From Mauremys mutica (taxonomy: Eukaryota > Chordata > Testudines > Geoemydidae), in contig NC_059072.1 in the NCBI RefSeq assembly GCF_020497125.1, forward strand, positions 271,418,045 to 271,482,044: a stretch of DNA of 64,000 nucleotides, given 5' to 3'. Each line of letters starts with the position of its first letter. Within the stretch, counting starts at the first letter, position 1. Below the pieces are notes generated by a model. That model did no database searches. It was not told the origin of the DNA and saw only the letters and a program-made list of their open reading frames with translations. This document shows positions 45,655-57,977 of the stretch, piece by piece. Made by a program: the position numbers and the translations under genes.

Positions 45655-46080
45655 GTGAAGTCCAATGGGAACTTTCAATCTTTTCTGAAACATTTAGTTA
45701 AATGTATGGTTGAAAACAATGTAGCTGATTTAAAGGTTAGCTTTCCTTTGTTCCTAATCAGACTGAAAGTATTTCATTTGTTGAAATATTTGGTAGTTGC
45801 TGACAAAGTGAAGGACAAATCTTATGAGCAATTTATACAGATTATAATGGACTGCTGCAAGACAAAAACCTTAATAATGAAAAGAAAGATTCACACTTCA
45901 TCCATTGGGATAAAAAAGAAGAGGAGTCTATTGCCTAGTGTAAGTTCAGAAATGTCCTGAGTGAAGCTTAGCGTGACCACTTAGTATGCAGTGTAAAAAG
46001 AGAAGCCATCTAGAAGATGCTGTTCCCAAAGATTTGACTTTTAATTCCACTTGTGATATGGCCCTGGTTATAGAAATTAA
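45655..46080 (+). pseudogene. Ty3/Gypsy-type retrotransposon gag (capsid) relic
   Basis: One open frame of ~101 codons reads GNFQSFLKHLVKCMVENNVA, VSFPLFLIRLKVFHLLKYLV and DKVKDKSYEQFIQIIMDCCK, then MKRKIH. These parallel the retrotransposon gag capsid pattern W-x-x-F-x-x-R(L)...I-x-x-x-K-V...L-x-x-L-G-x-x-x-Y-x-L-L-x-x-L...KPxxKxYxxL...H...P. In another frame at ~45975-46080 follow RDHLVCSVKREAI, a stop, then FPKDLTFNSTCDMALVIEIN, matching R-D-x-L-V-C-G-I-x-x-x-x-I-Q-x-x-L-L-x-x-x-x-L-T-F-x-x-A. No protease, RT or LTR is adjacent. It is probably a transposon fossil; the isolated open frame could also be chance survival. Confidence 0.65.
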
Positions 46081-46585
46081 TGTCAGTTAAGTAACAAGAG
46101 ATTCAAGGGCAATGTAAATCAAATAGGCCATCTTCTCAATGGGATAAGCTGCGAAAAGAAAAAGAAGAAAATGGGGTCAAAGAGTCACCAGAATTGTTCT
46201 TGCTGCAGGGGAAAGACCCTGCAGAAAGTATTATACATCTGAAAATATAAAATGTAGTTTGTGTTCTGAAAAGAGACAGACATATTGCCTGTATGTACGG
46301 ACTCTGTCCTAACAATATAGCAGAAAATTTAGAAGCAAAGGACTCAGATGGGTAGGAGCTAAACCTTCTATGGAATAAGTGACTAGAAAAAAGGCAAAAT
46401 AAAATGGAATTCACATACAAATGCAAAGTGATACAAGGCCCATTGTTTCAACTTTGCTGTGATCCATCTACAGACATTCTTGAAAATCTAAGCCTAATGA
46501 AATAAAAAATGTGTTCAGGAGTAAGGGCCAGATTCAAAGCCTAAGGAAGTCACTGGAAAGACCCCTTTGCAAGAAGAAAGATGGA

Positions 46586-47905
46586 CTAGTGTCTTGGAAC
46601 ACAGGAAATGAGGATGCAATTGATTTGCCACTCATTTCCTTTGTGACTTTGGGCAAGTCACTTAGGGACAGATTTTTAAAGGTATTTAGGTGCCTACCAC
46701 CCACTGAAATCAATAGGTGTTAGGCATCTAGTTATGTTTAAAAATCGGGCACTTAGAGCTAAATTCTCAAAGGTACTTAGCCATTGCTCTGCTCACCATA
46801 GAGCACCTAATCCCTAAATGACTTGCAGCTCAATGGAATCATCTGGCCCAAGCTAGGAGCTCAGGCTTCACATTCAATGCAGAGGGAAACCTAAGGGACT
46901 AAGAAAGGGATCCTCAGAAACCAGTGGGCTGAGCAGGGAGCAACCTAAGATAATAAGGAGTGAAATGCAGAGGAATGCCTAAGCTTTGCCCCTTGAAGTT
47001 GACGGACCAGAGGAATCCCCTTTCCTCTGCTTGGGATTCTCAGCTTTGAAGTCTCTCCTGGAGTTAGACTCCTAAACCGATGAAGCCACTTACATAGCCC
47101 ATTCCCTAGCAACCAAATCTTTATAATGAAACATGAGAGAGAGACTCCCCCCACATCATTACCAATAGTAAAATGGTTAGGGCACTCCCATGGGATGTGG
47201 GGAACCTGGTTTCAAGCCCCTGATCTGTTGCAAGAACTTGCTATAGACTCAGTCTCTCTCTGGCCCAATTAATATTTATTTGTACAAAGTGGAACAGTTT
47301 CAACTGACGAGACTGAGGGAGACCCATATAAGAATGCTCAATAGCCTGGTGGTTAGAGTACTGATGTGGGAAACCCAGGTTGAAGTTCCTGCTCTAAACA
47401 GGCAGAATAGAGATTATGAACCTGGGTCTCCCACACTAGGGATACTCACAAATGCATGCTTGACTCCAGCTGTCTGCTGTGACAGGCCTTAGGTGTGCTC
47501 TGAGAATACCTATGGGATAGGGCCCTGCTAGTGAGATAGATGGGGGAATGCCTACTTTGTATTCCTCACTTCAAGGGTTTTGGCTTCATTGAGGACTTCA
47601 GGCAACTCATTAGCTGTGGGGCGGAGTCAGTGGTTAGGCGGTTTTGCACAGACCTCCTGACAGAAACTTAGGTGCCTATGAGGTTAGGATGCGGCCGGAG
47701 TTGCAGTTTAAAGAACATCAGTGCCACCTAAATGTTGGCTGAGATGCCTAAAGAGACAGTTAGGCACACAGTACCTTTTGTGGATCATGGCCCACCATGG
47801 CTCAACTTCTCATCTGTAAAATAAGGATAACAGTACTTCCCTACTTCACGGGGGTATTGTCAGGGTAAATACATTAAAGATTGTGAGGCACTACAGTAAC
47901 GACAA
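46586..47905 (+). mobile_element. CORE-SINE (MIR-like), interrupted by a TIR element
   Basis: 46586-46664 carries the core (gtcttggaacacaggaaatg, then ttgtgactttgggcaagtca). 47794-47905 carries the downstream part and LINE-like tail (ttctcatctgtaaaataagg, then acattaaagattgtgaggca). Joining the pieces gives gtcactta+accatggctcaac, as expected for the family. tRNA-derived SINEs of this class are transcribed by RNA polymerase III and mobilised by L2-type LINEs. Confidence 0.72.
46665..47793. mobile_element. 1.1-kb TIR-bearing repeat inserted in a CORE-SINE
   Basis: Left end gggacagatttttaaaggta then tttaggtgcct; the complement of the right end reads gggccatgatccacaaaagg then tactgtgtgccta. These are imperfect inverted termini of the gggccagatccacaaaggta type. 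The interior includes two SINE/tRNA-like pieces (tggttagggcactcccatgg near 47172; gtggttagagtactgatgtg near 47349), each with a B-box-like gggtt/ggtttcaag, and short palindromes. No transposase was seen. Confidence 0.6.
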
Positions 47906-48017
47906 CCATATAATTACCTAAAATAGACAGATTGGCTCGGGGCAGAGGGGGAAAGGGGATTGGTTGGATCAAGTCCCAAATGCTTTATCAGTCATAAAAC
48001 AAAAGGAACATTTTTGG

Positions 48018-48092
48018 ACCTGATCCAAAGCACATTGAAATCAGTTAGAGTCTTTTCATTGACTTCAGTGGTCTTTGGATAAGACCCTTAAA
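48018..48092. repeat. Palindromic repeat (gacctgatccaaagcacatt type)
   Basis: gacctgatccaaagcacatt and tgaaatcagttagagtcttt face ttcattgacttcagtggtct and ttggataagaccctt around a centre near 48055. It is a decayed copy of a common amniote palindromic repeat. Confidence 0.7.
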
Positions 48093-51000
48093 AGGAAGTG
48101 AGTTAAAGAGACACATCTCATATATCTATATACATGGGACAGCACAAGTAACAGATCAGCCAGGAGAGCAAATCTAAATGGAGTCGGAATCAGCTAAGAA
48201 TAGTGAAGGTGACAGAGGTTGAGATTTTACTGCCCTTTTAATTTAATTCTTCCAGATGATCAAAATACACTTAACAATGTTTGGTTTGCGCCACTGGCAA
48301 ATACCATTATCCATCCCTATCATCTCATACTATTAGATAAACAGTTTTACAATTTTGATCTTTATACTCTTTCAGTAATATTAACATGGTTTAGCAGCAA
48401 TTTTTTAAATGCAAGAAGTATTAGATCACTGAAAGAGATGACCTTATCATCCAACACAATCTTGATGAGTGCCACACTTCATATTTAAAGAAGAAAATAT
48501 TTGTAGCTATAATTCAAAATAACATTTTTATCTACATTTCTAGAATGCTAAAAATGAACATAATGAACATATCATCTAATGCTTTGAGAAGCTAAGTCAC
48601 GATAATCGTAAGGAGCTCTCTGCCTGGGTTTTATTGACGTGAATAAATCAGATGTCTGTGGAACTCAGTGAGCTGAACCATAACAAAACAGGCATTCTAT
48701 TTCAAGATTCAGTAATCTTTACGTGGTACCGCTTTAAGGTTCATTGATGAATGTTCACATATTCAGGAACATATGATTCTTGTTAATAAGCATTTAACAT
48801 TAATGAGCTAATGAAGTAATATGCAATCATTCGGTATTTCTCATTAATGTCTAATTATGTGCTTTAATTTTCACAGTGAGAGATATGAATCATTACTCTA
48901 GAGTTCTGTGGGAACTGGAATTTCCACCCTAGCAAAAGTTTCACATTTCTGAAAATGTTCTGCCTTGGAATGGAATGGAAATTTTCAAAAAATTCCATTT
49001 CAGAAAAACTGAAATAGAAAAAAATTCTGAAAATTTCTGGGTCACCTAATCACAGGTGCCCAGCCAGCTTGCAAGCCAACAGGTGAAACAGGCAGCTTGG
49101 TAACCAGGGAAGCCAGCTACTCACAAAACTGAACAACCTGCCTGCTAAACAGGTAGCCTGGGGGGTTGAATATCCTGGGGAGCCAGAGCAGCCTGGAGAG
49201 CCAGACACGTACGGAGCAAAGCAGCCCGAGAAGCCTAGGATTCTGGGGAGCCCCAGCTACCTCGCAGCCTGCCAGGTGGGTTACAGTGAGTTACAATGGG
49301 TTACAGGGTCCCAGAGAGTTGGACAGCCCTACTGCCTTGAAGCCTCCTGCCTCTACAGGGAGCTGGGCAGCATCTACAGGGAGCTGTGCAGCCTGGAAGG
49401 TGAGCTCTTGTGGAACCACAGATTATGGAAATCCCAGAGAAGCAGGCAGGCTGCCAGGTGGTCTGCTGGGGATCCAAGCACCCCAGATTTTGTTAACAAA
49501 ATCCACACATTGCCGCAGAATCCTGCAGTTCCATCACATCAGCATTTTTCTGATGGAAGTGTTCTGTCTCTCAATTTATGCAAGTGGATTTCACAGTGAC
49601 TTACAGCTTCTCAGAACTTTGAAATATTCATAAAAATTCTCACAATGCAAATGTGAGGAAGGGAAGTCTTGTTCCCACTCAGCAGAGGGGTCTCCAACTC
49701 AGTGAAAGATGTTATGTATAACTTGCTTTGCAAGGAGGACATTTGTCCCTCTGGAGAAACTTGGCAAGGAATTCTACTCATGGTATTCTCTTGTGCACAA
49801 GAACCCCAAAGGGTTCTGACCATTATTCATTTTGATGCTATTCAACCAGCATATTCTCAGTAAAGGTGCAGGTGGAAACTCTCAGATCAATCCTTTGGTC
49901 CCTTTCCCCAGGTAACTGCTCTTTTAAGGCACATACTTGCATGCACACATCCTTCCAGCTCACTAGTGCGTTCTGCATTTCATCCTGTGGAACATATATT
50001 TCTGGTTTAACATCTGCCCTTTGGTCTTTCTTCACTCTAATGGTATTTACCAAATCCTTGAAGTATTGGTCGTCACCCTTCCATCTATCTATATCCCCAT
50101 CACAAAAACAATCTCATTTGGGCACTCACTCTCCTGACTACCAGTATTCATGAGAAGGGTATTCTTTTGCCTGTCTCAGTACGGGTTCCTGGTAAACTGG
50201 AATAAGTCCTACCTTTTCCCTTCCCAGAATCTTCCTTATTTGGGTGTGGCTCTGAATACTCCTCTGTGAAAAGCTTTCATTTCCCATTACAGACTTTGTT
50301 CCTTGCTCAGTGCCCTGTTGTTGTTTGCCCCTTTGCCGGTCAAGAACACTCTCAGGTAGCTGGTCCATGTTGCTCTCTGCATGGATTTGGTTCCCTAGGT
50401 CTGACTTAATCTTTGACTTTTGCAGCCTTTACTTCTACCCACATGCCATTCCTCTTTCCTGCAGGAATTCTTGTTATTCTTCTGGTGGATTGTGCCTCTA
50501 AAGTTCTTCATCCAACTCCCTTTCCTGCCTCTTCCATATCCACATTACCCATCTCTGCATCTCCACCGAAATAAGTGCCTTGGGATGATGTAATGATATT
50601 TAAAAACCTCATACTGAGCATAGGCAGAGAGGAGAGTCTTCCCCAGGTAAACATGCTGACCACACCCAGTACAGCAGCCAGAACTTCCAATCAATAAGGC
50701 ACACACCCAACAGCTGGGAACAATAAGAAACACAATCCCAGTGATAAAGGAAGAAAAGAGGGTGAGATGGGGAGGCAGAAAGGCCTAGGATACTAGAGCA
50801 GCAGTAGTCCATGCTGGGCAGCCTCTAAGAAACTGACAGGGAGATAAAGGAAGACTGCAAACCCAGGAATTTAAGGGCTGATTGACTATTTTTGGCTAAA
50901 TTGATGGACTGGGCTAACGTGAGATGAATAGAGGGAATAGAGGGAGACCTGTTAAGAGAAAGTTATGACCTCTACAGAGACTTCCTCTGGAGCACTTGAC

Positions 51001-51618
51001 AGATGGGGTGATACATCCAGGCTATCCGTCATTCTAAGGTCCTGATTAACAAAAGAATGAAGATTTAATGTCAATACCCTTGAGCTATGGGTCTCCCACC
51101 ATATTTTCCTAACTGAGGAGCCCCTGTTGTCTATTGTGACAATCAAACAGTGGTGTCTGCTCCAAAGCTTGTCTCTCTCATCAACAGAAGTTGGTCCAAT
51201 TGTAAGCAGAGTCAGGATGAGCCCCACCCTGACATCTGGTGGTAAATTATGGGGAGTGCGGAAAGAAGTTTCAAGTGTTTGCATTGGTATTTCAGTTATT
51301 TGCATTTGGCACTCCCACCCCACTTAGCATACCGCAAAGCAGCATGGGATGGTTATTTTCACAGCTGTGGGACCCCCAATTTCGTTGTTACTGGGGCAGG
51401 AGGAATGAAATGTTGTCACCCTGACTAAGTAAATGAGGAACTACAAAACTGTCTTATGATAGAGGGTTTCATTATCAACTAAATAGCACTTGCTAGACAA
51501 GGGACATGGGTTCTTAAACCCATTGAAAGGAGAGAGGCTGTGGACAGATATCTGTACTTGGTGCTATAAGCTCCTTGTGTGAGCCAGAAGCACCAGTTCT
51601 ACCTATGTCTCTCTCCAC
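48093..51618. other. Intronic stretch; possible conserved noncoding block, otherwise unassigned
   Basis: At 48590-48900 the DNA is dense in TAAT-type motifs (aacattaatgagctaatgaa, ctcattaatgtctaattatg), as in many vertebrate enhancers, but conservation cannot be judged from one sequence. At 49040-49480 a CAG-rich repetitive stretch (ggagccagagcagcctggag) looks like an unidentified repeat. At 49590-50550 minus-strand frames are longish but unrecognised. A short arm of another dispersed repeat (catcaacagaagttggtcca) lies at ~51178-51200. Confidence 0.35.
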
Positions 51619-52495
51619 TGTGGAATGTCAGAGTTAATTTTTGATTCCCTTAAGAATCTAGATACAGGTTACTGAGCTGAATTCACTGGCACTGGGGCTC
51701 CCCTACTATGAGCTGGGATCACTAAGAGCTGAAATCACTGAAAAGCTGGACTTGCTGAGCTGAGAGCACTGAGTACTGTGCTAATGAGTGGGGGAGCCTG
51801 AAGCAATACCGTGGAGCAGAGCAGCTGGCAGAGCGGAGTGGAGCAGTTTGTGCAGCCACTGGGTGAGTGGAGCCAAGCAGCTCGCGAGGACGGCCGGAGC
51901 AGATCACAGGACAGCTGGTGGACCAGAGCAGCTGGCAGAGCGGAGCAGCCCACAGAGCAAGCGGAGCTGAGCTGTTTGCGGGGATGACTAGTGGAAGCAG
52001 AACCCCACGAAGAGGCAGGGCAGTTGGCCCCGAACCACGTAAGGTGCCCCTTTCTACCCAGGCTGGGGTGGGGGACCTCTGCAGAGAGACTCTTGAACTC
52101 TGGGGCTGCACTGACCCGGGACAGAGACTTTTGGATTGTGGGACTGTGGGTGATTTGGGGGTTGCTGGACTCAAGGGCCCAGAGAGAAGGACACAGCCCA
52201 ATTTGCTGGGGTGGGTCTTTGCTCACAGTTTGACCTGTGAACTCTAGTTGAGGTATTTTCCCAATTTAATGCTTGTTGTTTATCTTATGTAATTAAACCT
52301 TTTCTGTTATACCAAGAGTCTGTGCTTGCGAGAGGGGAAGTATTGCCTCCTTGAGGCGCCCAGGGGTGTGTGTAAGATTTTCCCAGGTCACTGGGTGGGG
52401 GCTCGAGCTGGTTTGCATTACGTTGTGGGGAAGGGACCCCTATGTATTGAACCCGGCCCTTGCTGCTATCAATTCAGCTTGGCAGAGGGGTTACA
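51619..52495 (+). mobile_element. LTR (solo) of a turtle-type LTR retroelement
   Basis: Begins tgtggaatgtcagagttaat and ends ttggcagaggggttaca (TG...CA). Its middle is a purine-rich gagcagctggcagagcggag repeat block, and a polyadenylation-type attaaacc lies at ~52293, followed by U5. I recognise the ordering (start, GAGCAG block, ctttctacccaggctggggt, terminal ggggttaca) as a common turtle LTR. No clear target duplication (tccac versus caata). Right after it comes a repeat tail, aataaaaaatattacctcac. Confidence 0.72.
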
Positions 52496-53468
52496 CAATA
52501 AAAAATATTACCTCACCCGCCTTTTCTCTCCAAGCTGCTAGGGAGTTATTTACTCTGCTCTCATCATTTAAGACAATGCTTCTGAGAACTTGGCCAGAAC
52601 CTCCTCCCTTCTCCCCTTCACACACTTTCCCTGAGTGCCATGGTAATATCTTTGCGTACTGGCATAGTCCCAGAGAGCTAAAAGAGAATGGCCTATAATC
52701 CCAAAGACAACTGTCAGAATCTGGGGTGTCTTGCCTTGGACTGATTTTTTTCTAAGCAGTACTATCAGTCCCAAGTCTGGCAATAGGGCCCTTGTTAATA
52801 CAACAGGATTCAGATTAGTATACTGAAGACATAGTACTTTTCTTAAAGCCTCATTTTTACAATGATGTATCTTATTTCTTCAGTAGTTTCCATACAAAAT
52901 GATAATTGATTGCATAAGATATTCCTCATGGCCATGTATTTTATTTTAAGGTAGATGCATTGTCTGGAGTCTTGCATTTTCATTTAGGAATACCAAGGGT
53001 CTGCAGTCAAAATTATTATAAGATTTGGGAGTACAGTAGCACTTTCATTTTACTGTAATGGTTACAGAACTGTGAAAGACCTCATGGCAAAATTTTAGTA
53101 ATGTGCTCCACCATTTTGACCTTTTCATCATTTCATAATTAATTTTGAATGACTATTACAAGATATTTCTCTCCATTATGTCTTGTCCAGCCAGCGCAAA
53201 AGGAACAGCATGAATAATTCACATAAAGAACATCAAGGTCAAAGTAGTTATGGCACATTCCTATAATACATTTTAGGTCTTTGACTTGGATACTTTGTTT
53301 TCCAGAACAGAGCTGAGTAACAAATTGGCTCTTAATAATGCTTGGAGCACTAACAGGGAAGGATATTAATGCCACTTATTTTATGGCACTCTCAGGATTA
53401 ATCTTGTGGTCTTTATGCCAAAGAATTTTCAATCTGATGAGTTCCATGCAGGCAGACTCTTATGGCCT
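52496..53468. other. Short repeat tail, then unassigned intronic sequence
   Basis: 52496-52536 (atattacctcacccgccttt) is the tail of a dispersed reptile repeat whose other arm type appears near 51178. The rest is unassigned. Confidence 0.45.
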
Positions 53469-54238
53469 AGGCCTGGATACTCAACGCCATTTAGGCACCA
53501 CTGACATTTTCAAAACTGCTCAGTTGCCACCTAACCCTGTAGTGCCTAAATTGCCACCCCACAGCTAATGAGTAGCTTAGAGCCCTACCTCAAGCTGAAG
53601 TCCCAAATAAGGATTCTCAAATGAGGAAAGGGAACACCTACCTCATCAGTGGGGCCCAAACCTGTAAGCATGCCTGAAATATGATACCTGTGAGACTGCA
53701 CAGCAGGAGGGCTGGATGCAGGCCACCAATAGGTGGATGGAGAATCAGCACAGCACCTGCACAAAGGACAGCCGGATGCATATAGAAACGTAGGACAAGT
53801 GTGAGACAGATCTCAGATGTGAGGAGGAAAGAGAAGGCCCACGCCCTTCCACCCACAAAATATCTATCTAGGCACCTAAGACAGGTCAGCTGCTTAACTC
53901 CAGGAGAAGGTCTGCAGATGAGGAAACTGAGCCGGGTGAAGTGCCTACCTCTGGCCCATCAGCCTGACATATCAGGTCAGTCAGCTAGGTTCCTAAACCC
54001 CTCTCCACTCCCTGCTCTTTTCCTTGGCATTTCACTCCTGGGTAGTTTAGGCAAGTCACTGCTCATCTTGTTAGCTTCTGAGGATCCCTTTCTTAGGTGT
54101 CTAATTCTCTCCAGGCTTCGTACAGCAAACCTGAGTGCCTGGCTCAGGGTGGAGGATTCCACTAGTCGGCAGGCCATCTGGGGGTTGGGGGTTGCAACGC
54201 TGGGAGAACAATAACTAAGCACCTTTAGGATCTAGGCC
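53469..54238. repeat. Second copy of the TIR-bearing repeat seen at 46665
   Basis: Left end ggcctggatactcaacgcca then tttaggcacc; the complement of the right end is ggcctagatcctaaaggtgc. The interior repeatedly uses aggcacctaag/ttaggtgtctaa, as at 46665-47793. No ORF of interest. Confidence 0.5.
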
Positions 54239-54687
54239 AAAATTGTGAATAGACTGTCTTAAAAATCACTGTTTTGCACATAATAGACCAACAGTGATAA
54301 AATGTTGTCTATGTTCTATTTTTCATAAGAACATAGCAACAGTAACGTAAAGTAGAGCAAAGTTGTTCAACAAAACCAATAAATATGGACGTCTTAAAAG
54401 CCATTGAAGTTTAGCTTCTCTTTATGCCTTAGAACCAAATGCAGTCGCAGATCTACTGTTCAAACCTCAGTTAAACATCAGCAGTTGGAGGATAGAGAAA
54501 AAGCCCAATAGTTAAATTACTGTTTAATTTTAACTAAATTATGTCTTGTCTTTTCAAGGCTCAAATTCACTGAACCAAAAGAAGAGATACAAATATGAAT
54601 TGAACAAAAACTGATATACTTCTAAAATGTGTCGAAGTTTTTTTGCTCACTAGCAATAACTGGTTCAGTCCATCAATACCCAACTAA
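54239..54687. other. Intronic sequence, nothing recognised
   Basis: AT-rich, with no recognisable feature. Confidence 0.45.
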
Positions 54688-54900
54688 AATACTTATATAC
54701 CCCAATCACTGCAGTATCTGAGCACCTCACAATATTGAGCATATTTATCCTCAGAACAGTTCTGTAAGGTACTATCATCCATATTTTACAGTTGGGAGAA
54801 GAGAGAGACAGAGAGATTAAGTGATTTTCCCCAAGGTTATGCAAAAAGAAATATGTGGCCAGAGTAGGTGTCCTAGCTACTGGGCCATCCTTCCTCTCTG
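54688..54900 (-). mobile_element. CORE-SINE (MIR-like), antisense
   Basis: The plus strand reads gagcacctcacaatattgag, atccatattttacagttggg and agtgattttccccaaggtta, then ctactgggccatccttcct. This is the complement of tail, core and head in that order. It is older and more diverged than the copy at 46586. Confidence 0.75.
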
Positions 54901-56317
54901 TGTCACTGGCTGTTATTATGTTATGTTATTGCAAACAAGAAGCTCTTATCAGTAGATTAAACTATTGCAATCAGTTTCAAACATTTTCACTGAAAACATG
55001 CACATGGAGCAATTAAATTAATATAAAATGACTGAAGAACAGTGCTCATTTAAAAGCATCATGTTAAAATAGATTCAGATAAAAACAAATACAGTACACC
55101 AAGTATATTAATCATTTGACAGCTCTTTATCAAATTCTCAGGCAGAGAATCAACACAGAAAACTGAAACATAAAATATGTTTATGGTCAAAGTTATGGTT
55201 TCAGTGGAGTTACTTCTGATTTATACCATTGTAGCTGAAATGAGAATTTGGCCCTAATTGTCTGAGGACTCCAAACTTTCATCCTCCTGTCTTGGGAAAA
55301 CTGCCAGCACTTCCTTTTAATCTGAAGGAGACGTCATCAATCCTTGACAGAATAAAAGTCATGAATCAGGGTTTTAACAAAGTTTCCCGGACAGACTTCC
55401 TGGCACCATTGTTAAATAAGTTCCAGCTAGGTTAAAATTCTTCTGAGAGGTTTGACCTGAATTAAATCAGGGCAGCACATCATTGCTATGATATACTGAC
55501 TATATATTGGCTTCTCTTTGTTAGTTACTTCCTAAAGATGACATCAGATTTATGGTTGTTATTTATACTTCAGGTTTGGCACAGGGTGTCTTTTAAATAC
55601 GGAATATAACATTCATGGTTGGTGTCTTCTTGTAGTTTCTTTCCAGTCACGGACTACTTACAATGAACAGTACAAGAGCCAAATATTCTTTTGCAGTGGT
55701 GTCAAAGGCCAAAACAAAAGCAAGAGGGGAGCAGGTGAGTGAGAGAGAGAGATTTGTCATGAGGTCAGGTACATGTGTATTTGGAAACTGCAGAGGTGAC
55801 ATGATCAGGTTAGAGCTATTTCTCTCCAGGGGAGTGAGGAAGGGTTTGGGTGCTGAGGAGCTGGGTTGGGGGACACTTGCCATGAGGCAATGTTCACTAA
55901 AATAAATGTTATCCCTCATTTCCACAATGACTTATTGTCCAGCCATCCTTCCCCTGAGCTTCTGTTTGTCTTTCCTGAGCCATTGATCTCCCATACTCCT
56001 TTCACATCTGCGTTTCCACTGGTTTCTCCCAGCTATTACATTATGGAACATGCTGGAGTCTATGGCGAACCAAATCCAACAGAGCATGATAACAGGATTT
56101 TCAGCTCCATAATGTTAAAACCTTCAACAATTCAACTGGAAGTTATTTGGGTGGACTAATTATTTAGAATCTGATCCTACAAAAAGATGAGCATTTCCTG
56201 GAAAGTGCAGAGATCCTTTAACTCCTATTGACATAATTGCCTTCAGAGGATTCGGTACTTTAGGCCATTAGAACTTTAAGGTAGGAGAGAGACACTGCAG
56301 GGGACTAGTAACACAGG
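54901..56317. other. Intronic sequence with one small palindromic repeat
   Basis: At 55198-55258 tggagttacttctgatttat and accattgtagctgaaatgag form part of a common amniote palindrome. A GA run lies at 55739-55752. Otherwise nothing is recognised. Confidence 0.45.
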
Positions 56318-57977
56318 ACTTGGTGGTGATGGGGGACTTGAACTACCCGGACACCGGCTGGGAAAATAATATAGCAGGGCAGATTATCCAACAAGTTCTT
56401 GGAATGTATTGGTGACATTTCTTTTTTTTTTCTTTTCTTTTCGGAGGTGCAGAAAGCTACTATGCGAGAGACTGTTATAGATTTGTCTTTGACGAATAGG
56501 AAAGAACAGGTTGAGAATTTGAAAGTGGAAGGTATCTTGGGTGAAAAAGATCATGAAATGATAGAGTTCATGATTCTAAGGAATAGTAGGAGGGAAACAG
56601 CACAATAAAGATAATAGATTTCAAGGAGGCAGACTTTGGCAAACTCAGAGTTGGTAGGTAAGATCCCATGGGAAGCAAGTCTAAAGGGAAGAACAGTTCT
56701 TCTGCAGCCACTGTAGGCTGCCTGGAGGACTTCTCACTGCTCTATTTTCAGGCAGGGTGATGCAGGGCCACGAGGCCTCCAGCAAGGGGCCTCCGGACCT
56801 TCTCCCCCATGTCAAAGGGGGAAAACACAATAATAGAAATTGTGGAAATGGCAAAAATGCTAAATGTCTTTTTTGTTTCAGTTTTGACCAGAAAGGTTAG
56901 CAGCAACTGAACATCTAACATAGTAATTGCCAGTGAAAATAAAGTAGGATCAGAGGCTAAAATAGGGAAAGAACAAGTTACAAATTACTTGGACAAGTTA
57001 GATGTCTTCAGATCACCAGGGCCTGATGAAATACATCCTACACTACTCAAGAAACTGACTGAGGAGATATCTGAGCCATTAGTGATTATCTTTGAAAAGT
57101 CATGGAAGACAGGAGAGGTTCCAGAGGACTGGAAAAGGGCAAATATCTATAAAAATGAAAATATGGACAATCCAGGGAATTACAGACCAGTCAGATTAAC
57201 TTCAGTACCCGGAAAGAGAATGGAGCAAATAATTAAGCAATCAATTTGCAAACACCTAAAAGATAATAAGGTGATAAGTAACAGTCAGCATGGATTTGTC
57301 AAGAACAAATTGTGTTAAATCAACCTAATAGCTTTCTTTGATGGGTAATAAACCTTGTAGATACAGGGAAGCGGTAGATATGGTGTACCTTGAATTTAGT
57401 AAGGATTTTGATATTGTCTCTCATGACCTTCTCATAAACAAACTAGGGAAATACAACCTAGATGGAGCTACTATAAGGTGGGTCCATAACTGGTTGGAAA
57501 ACCATTCTCAGAAAGTAGTTATCGTGATTCACACTCAAGCCGGAAGAGCATACTATGTGTGGTCCAGCGGGGATCGGTTCTGGTTCTGTTCAATATCTTC
57601 ATCAATGATTTAGATAATGGTACAGAGAGTACACTTATAAAGTTTGCAGATGATGCAAACTGGGAGGGGTTGCAAGTGCTTAGGAGGATAGGATTAAAAT
57701 TCAAAATGGCAAAGTGGAGAAATGGTATGAAGTAAATAGGATGAAATTCAATAAGGACAAATGCAAAGTACTCCACTTAGGAAGGAACAATCAGTTGCAC
57801 ACATACAAAATGAGAAATGACTGCTTAGGAAGGAGTATTGTAGAAAGGAATATGGGGGTTGTAGTGAATAAAATGCTAAATATGAGTCAACAGTGTAACA
57901 CTGTTGCAAAAAAAACCCTCAAACATCATTCTGGAATGTATTAGCCGGAGTGTTGTAAGCAAGACACAAGAAGTAAT
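56318..57977 (+). mobile_element. CR1 LINE, endonuclease end through reverse transcriptase, degraded
   Basis: 56327-56400 reads DLVVMGDLNYPDTGWEN, the endonuclease GDLN motif. 56452 on reads [20 protein letters not shown]. 56989-57318 reads SPGPDEIHPTLLKKLTEEIS and DNPGNYRPVRLTSVPGKRME (RT). 57380 on reads VYLEFSKDFDIVSHDLLINK (motif A) and 57640 reads FADDANW (motif C). 57714-57944 holds FNKDKCKVLHLGRNNQLHTY. A pyrimidine tract (56419-56442) and a ~125-bp unrelated patch (56693-56820) interrupt it. It breaks off at ~57977. Confidence 0.9.

Noticed and set aside
47160..47400. tRNA genes suggested by ggttagggcact and ggtttcaagcccc boxes
   Set aside because: No cloverleaf can be formed and the pieces sit in a SINE-like repeat. 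They are tRNA-derived relics at most.
49166..49633. 155-codon open frame near 49.2-49.6 kb
   Set aside because: The sequence is a CAG-rich repetitive stretch open in two plus frames, without splice context or a recognisable family.
51722..52247. 150-160 codon open frames on both strands
   Set aside because: They lie in the purine-rich gagcag repeat block of an LTR. Simultaneous openness in many frames reflects low stop density, not coding.
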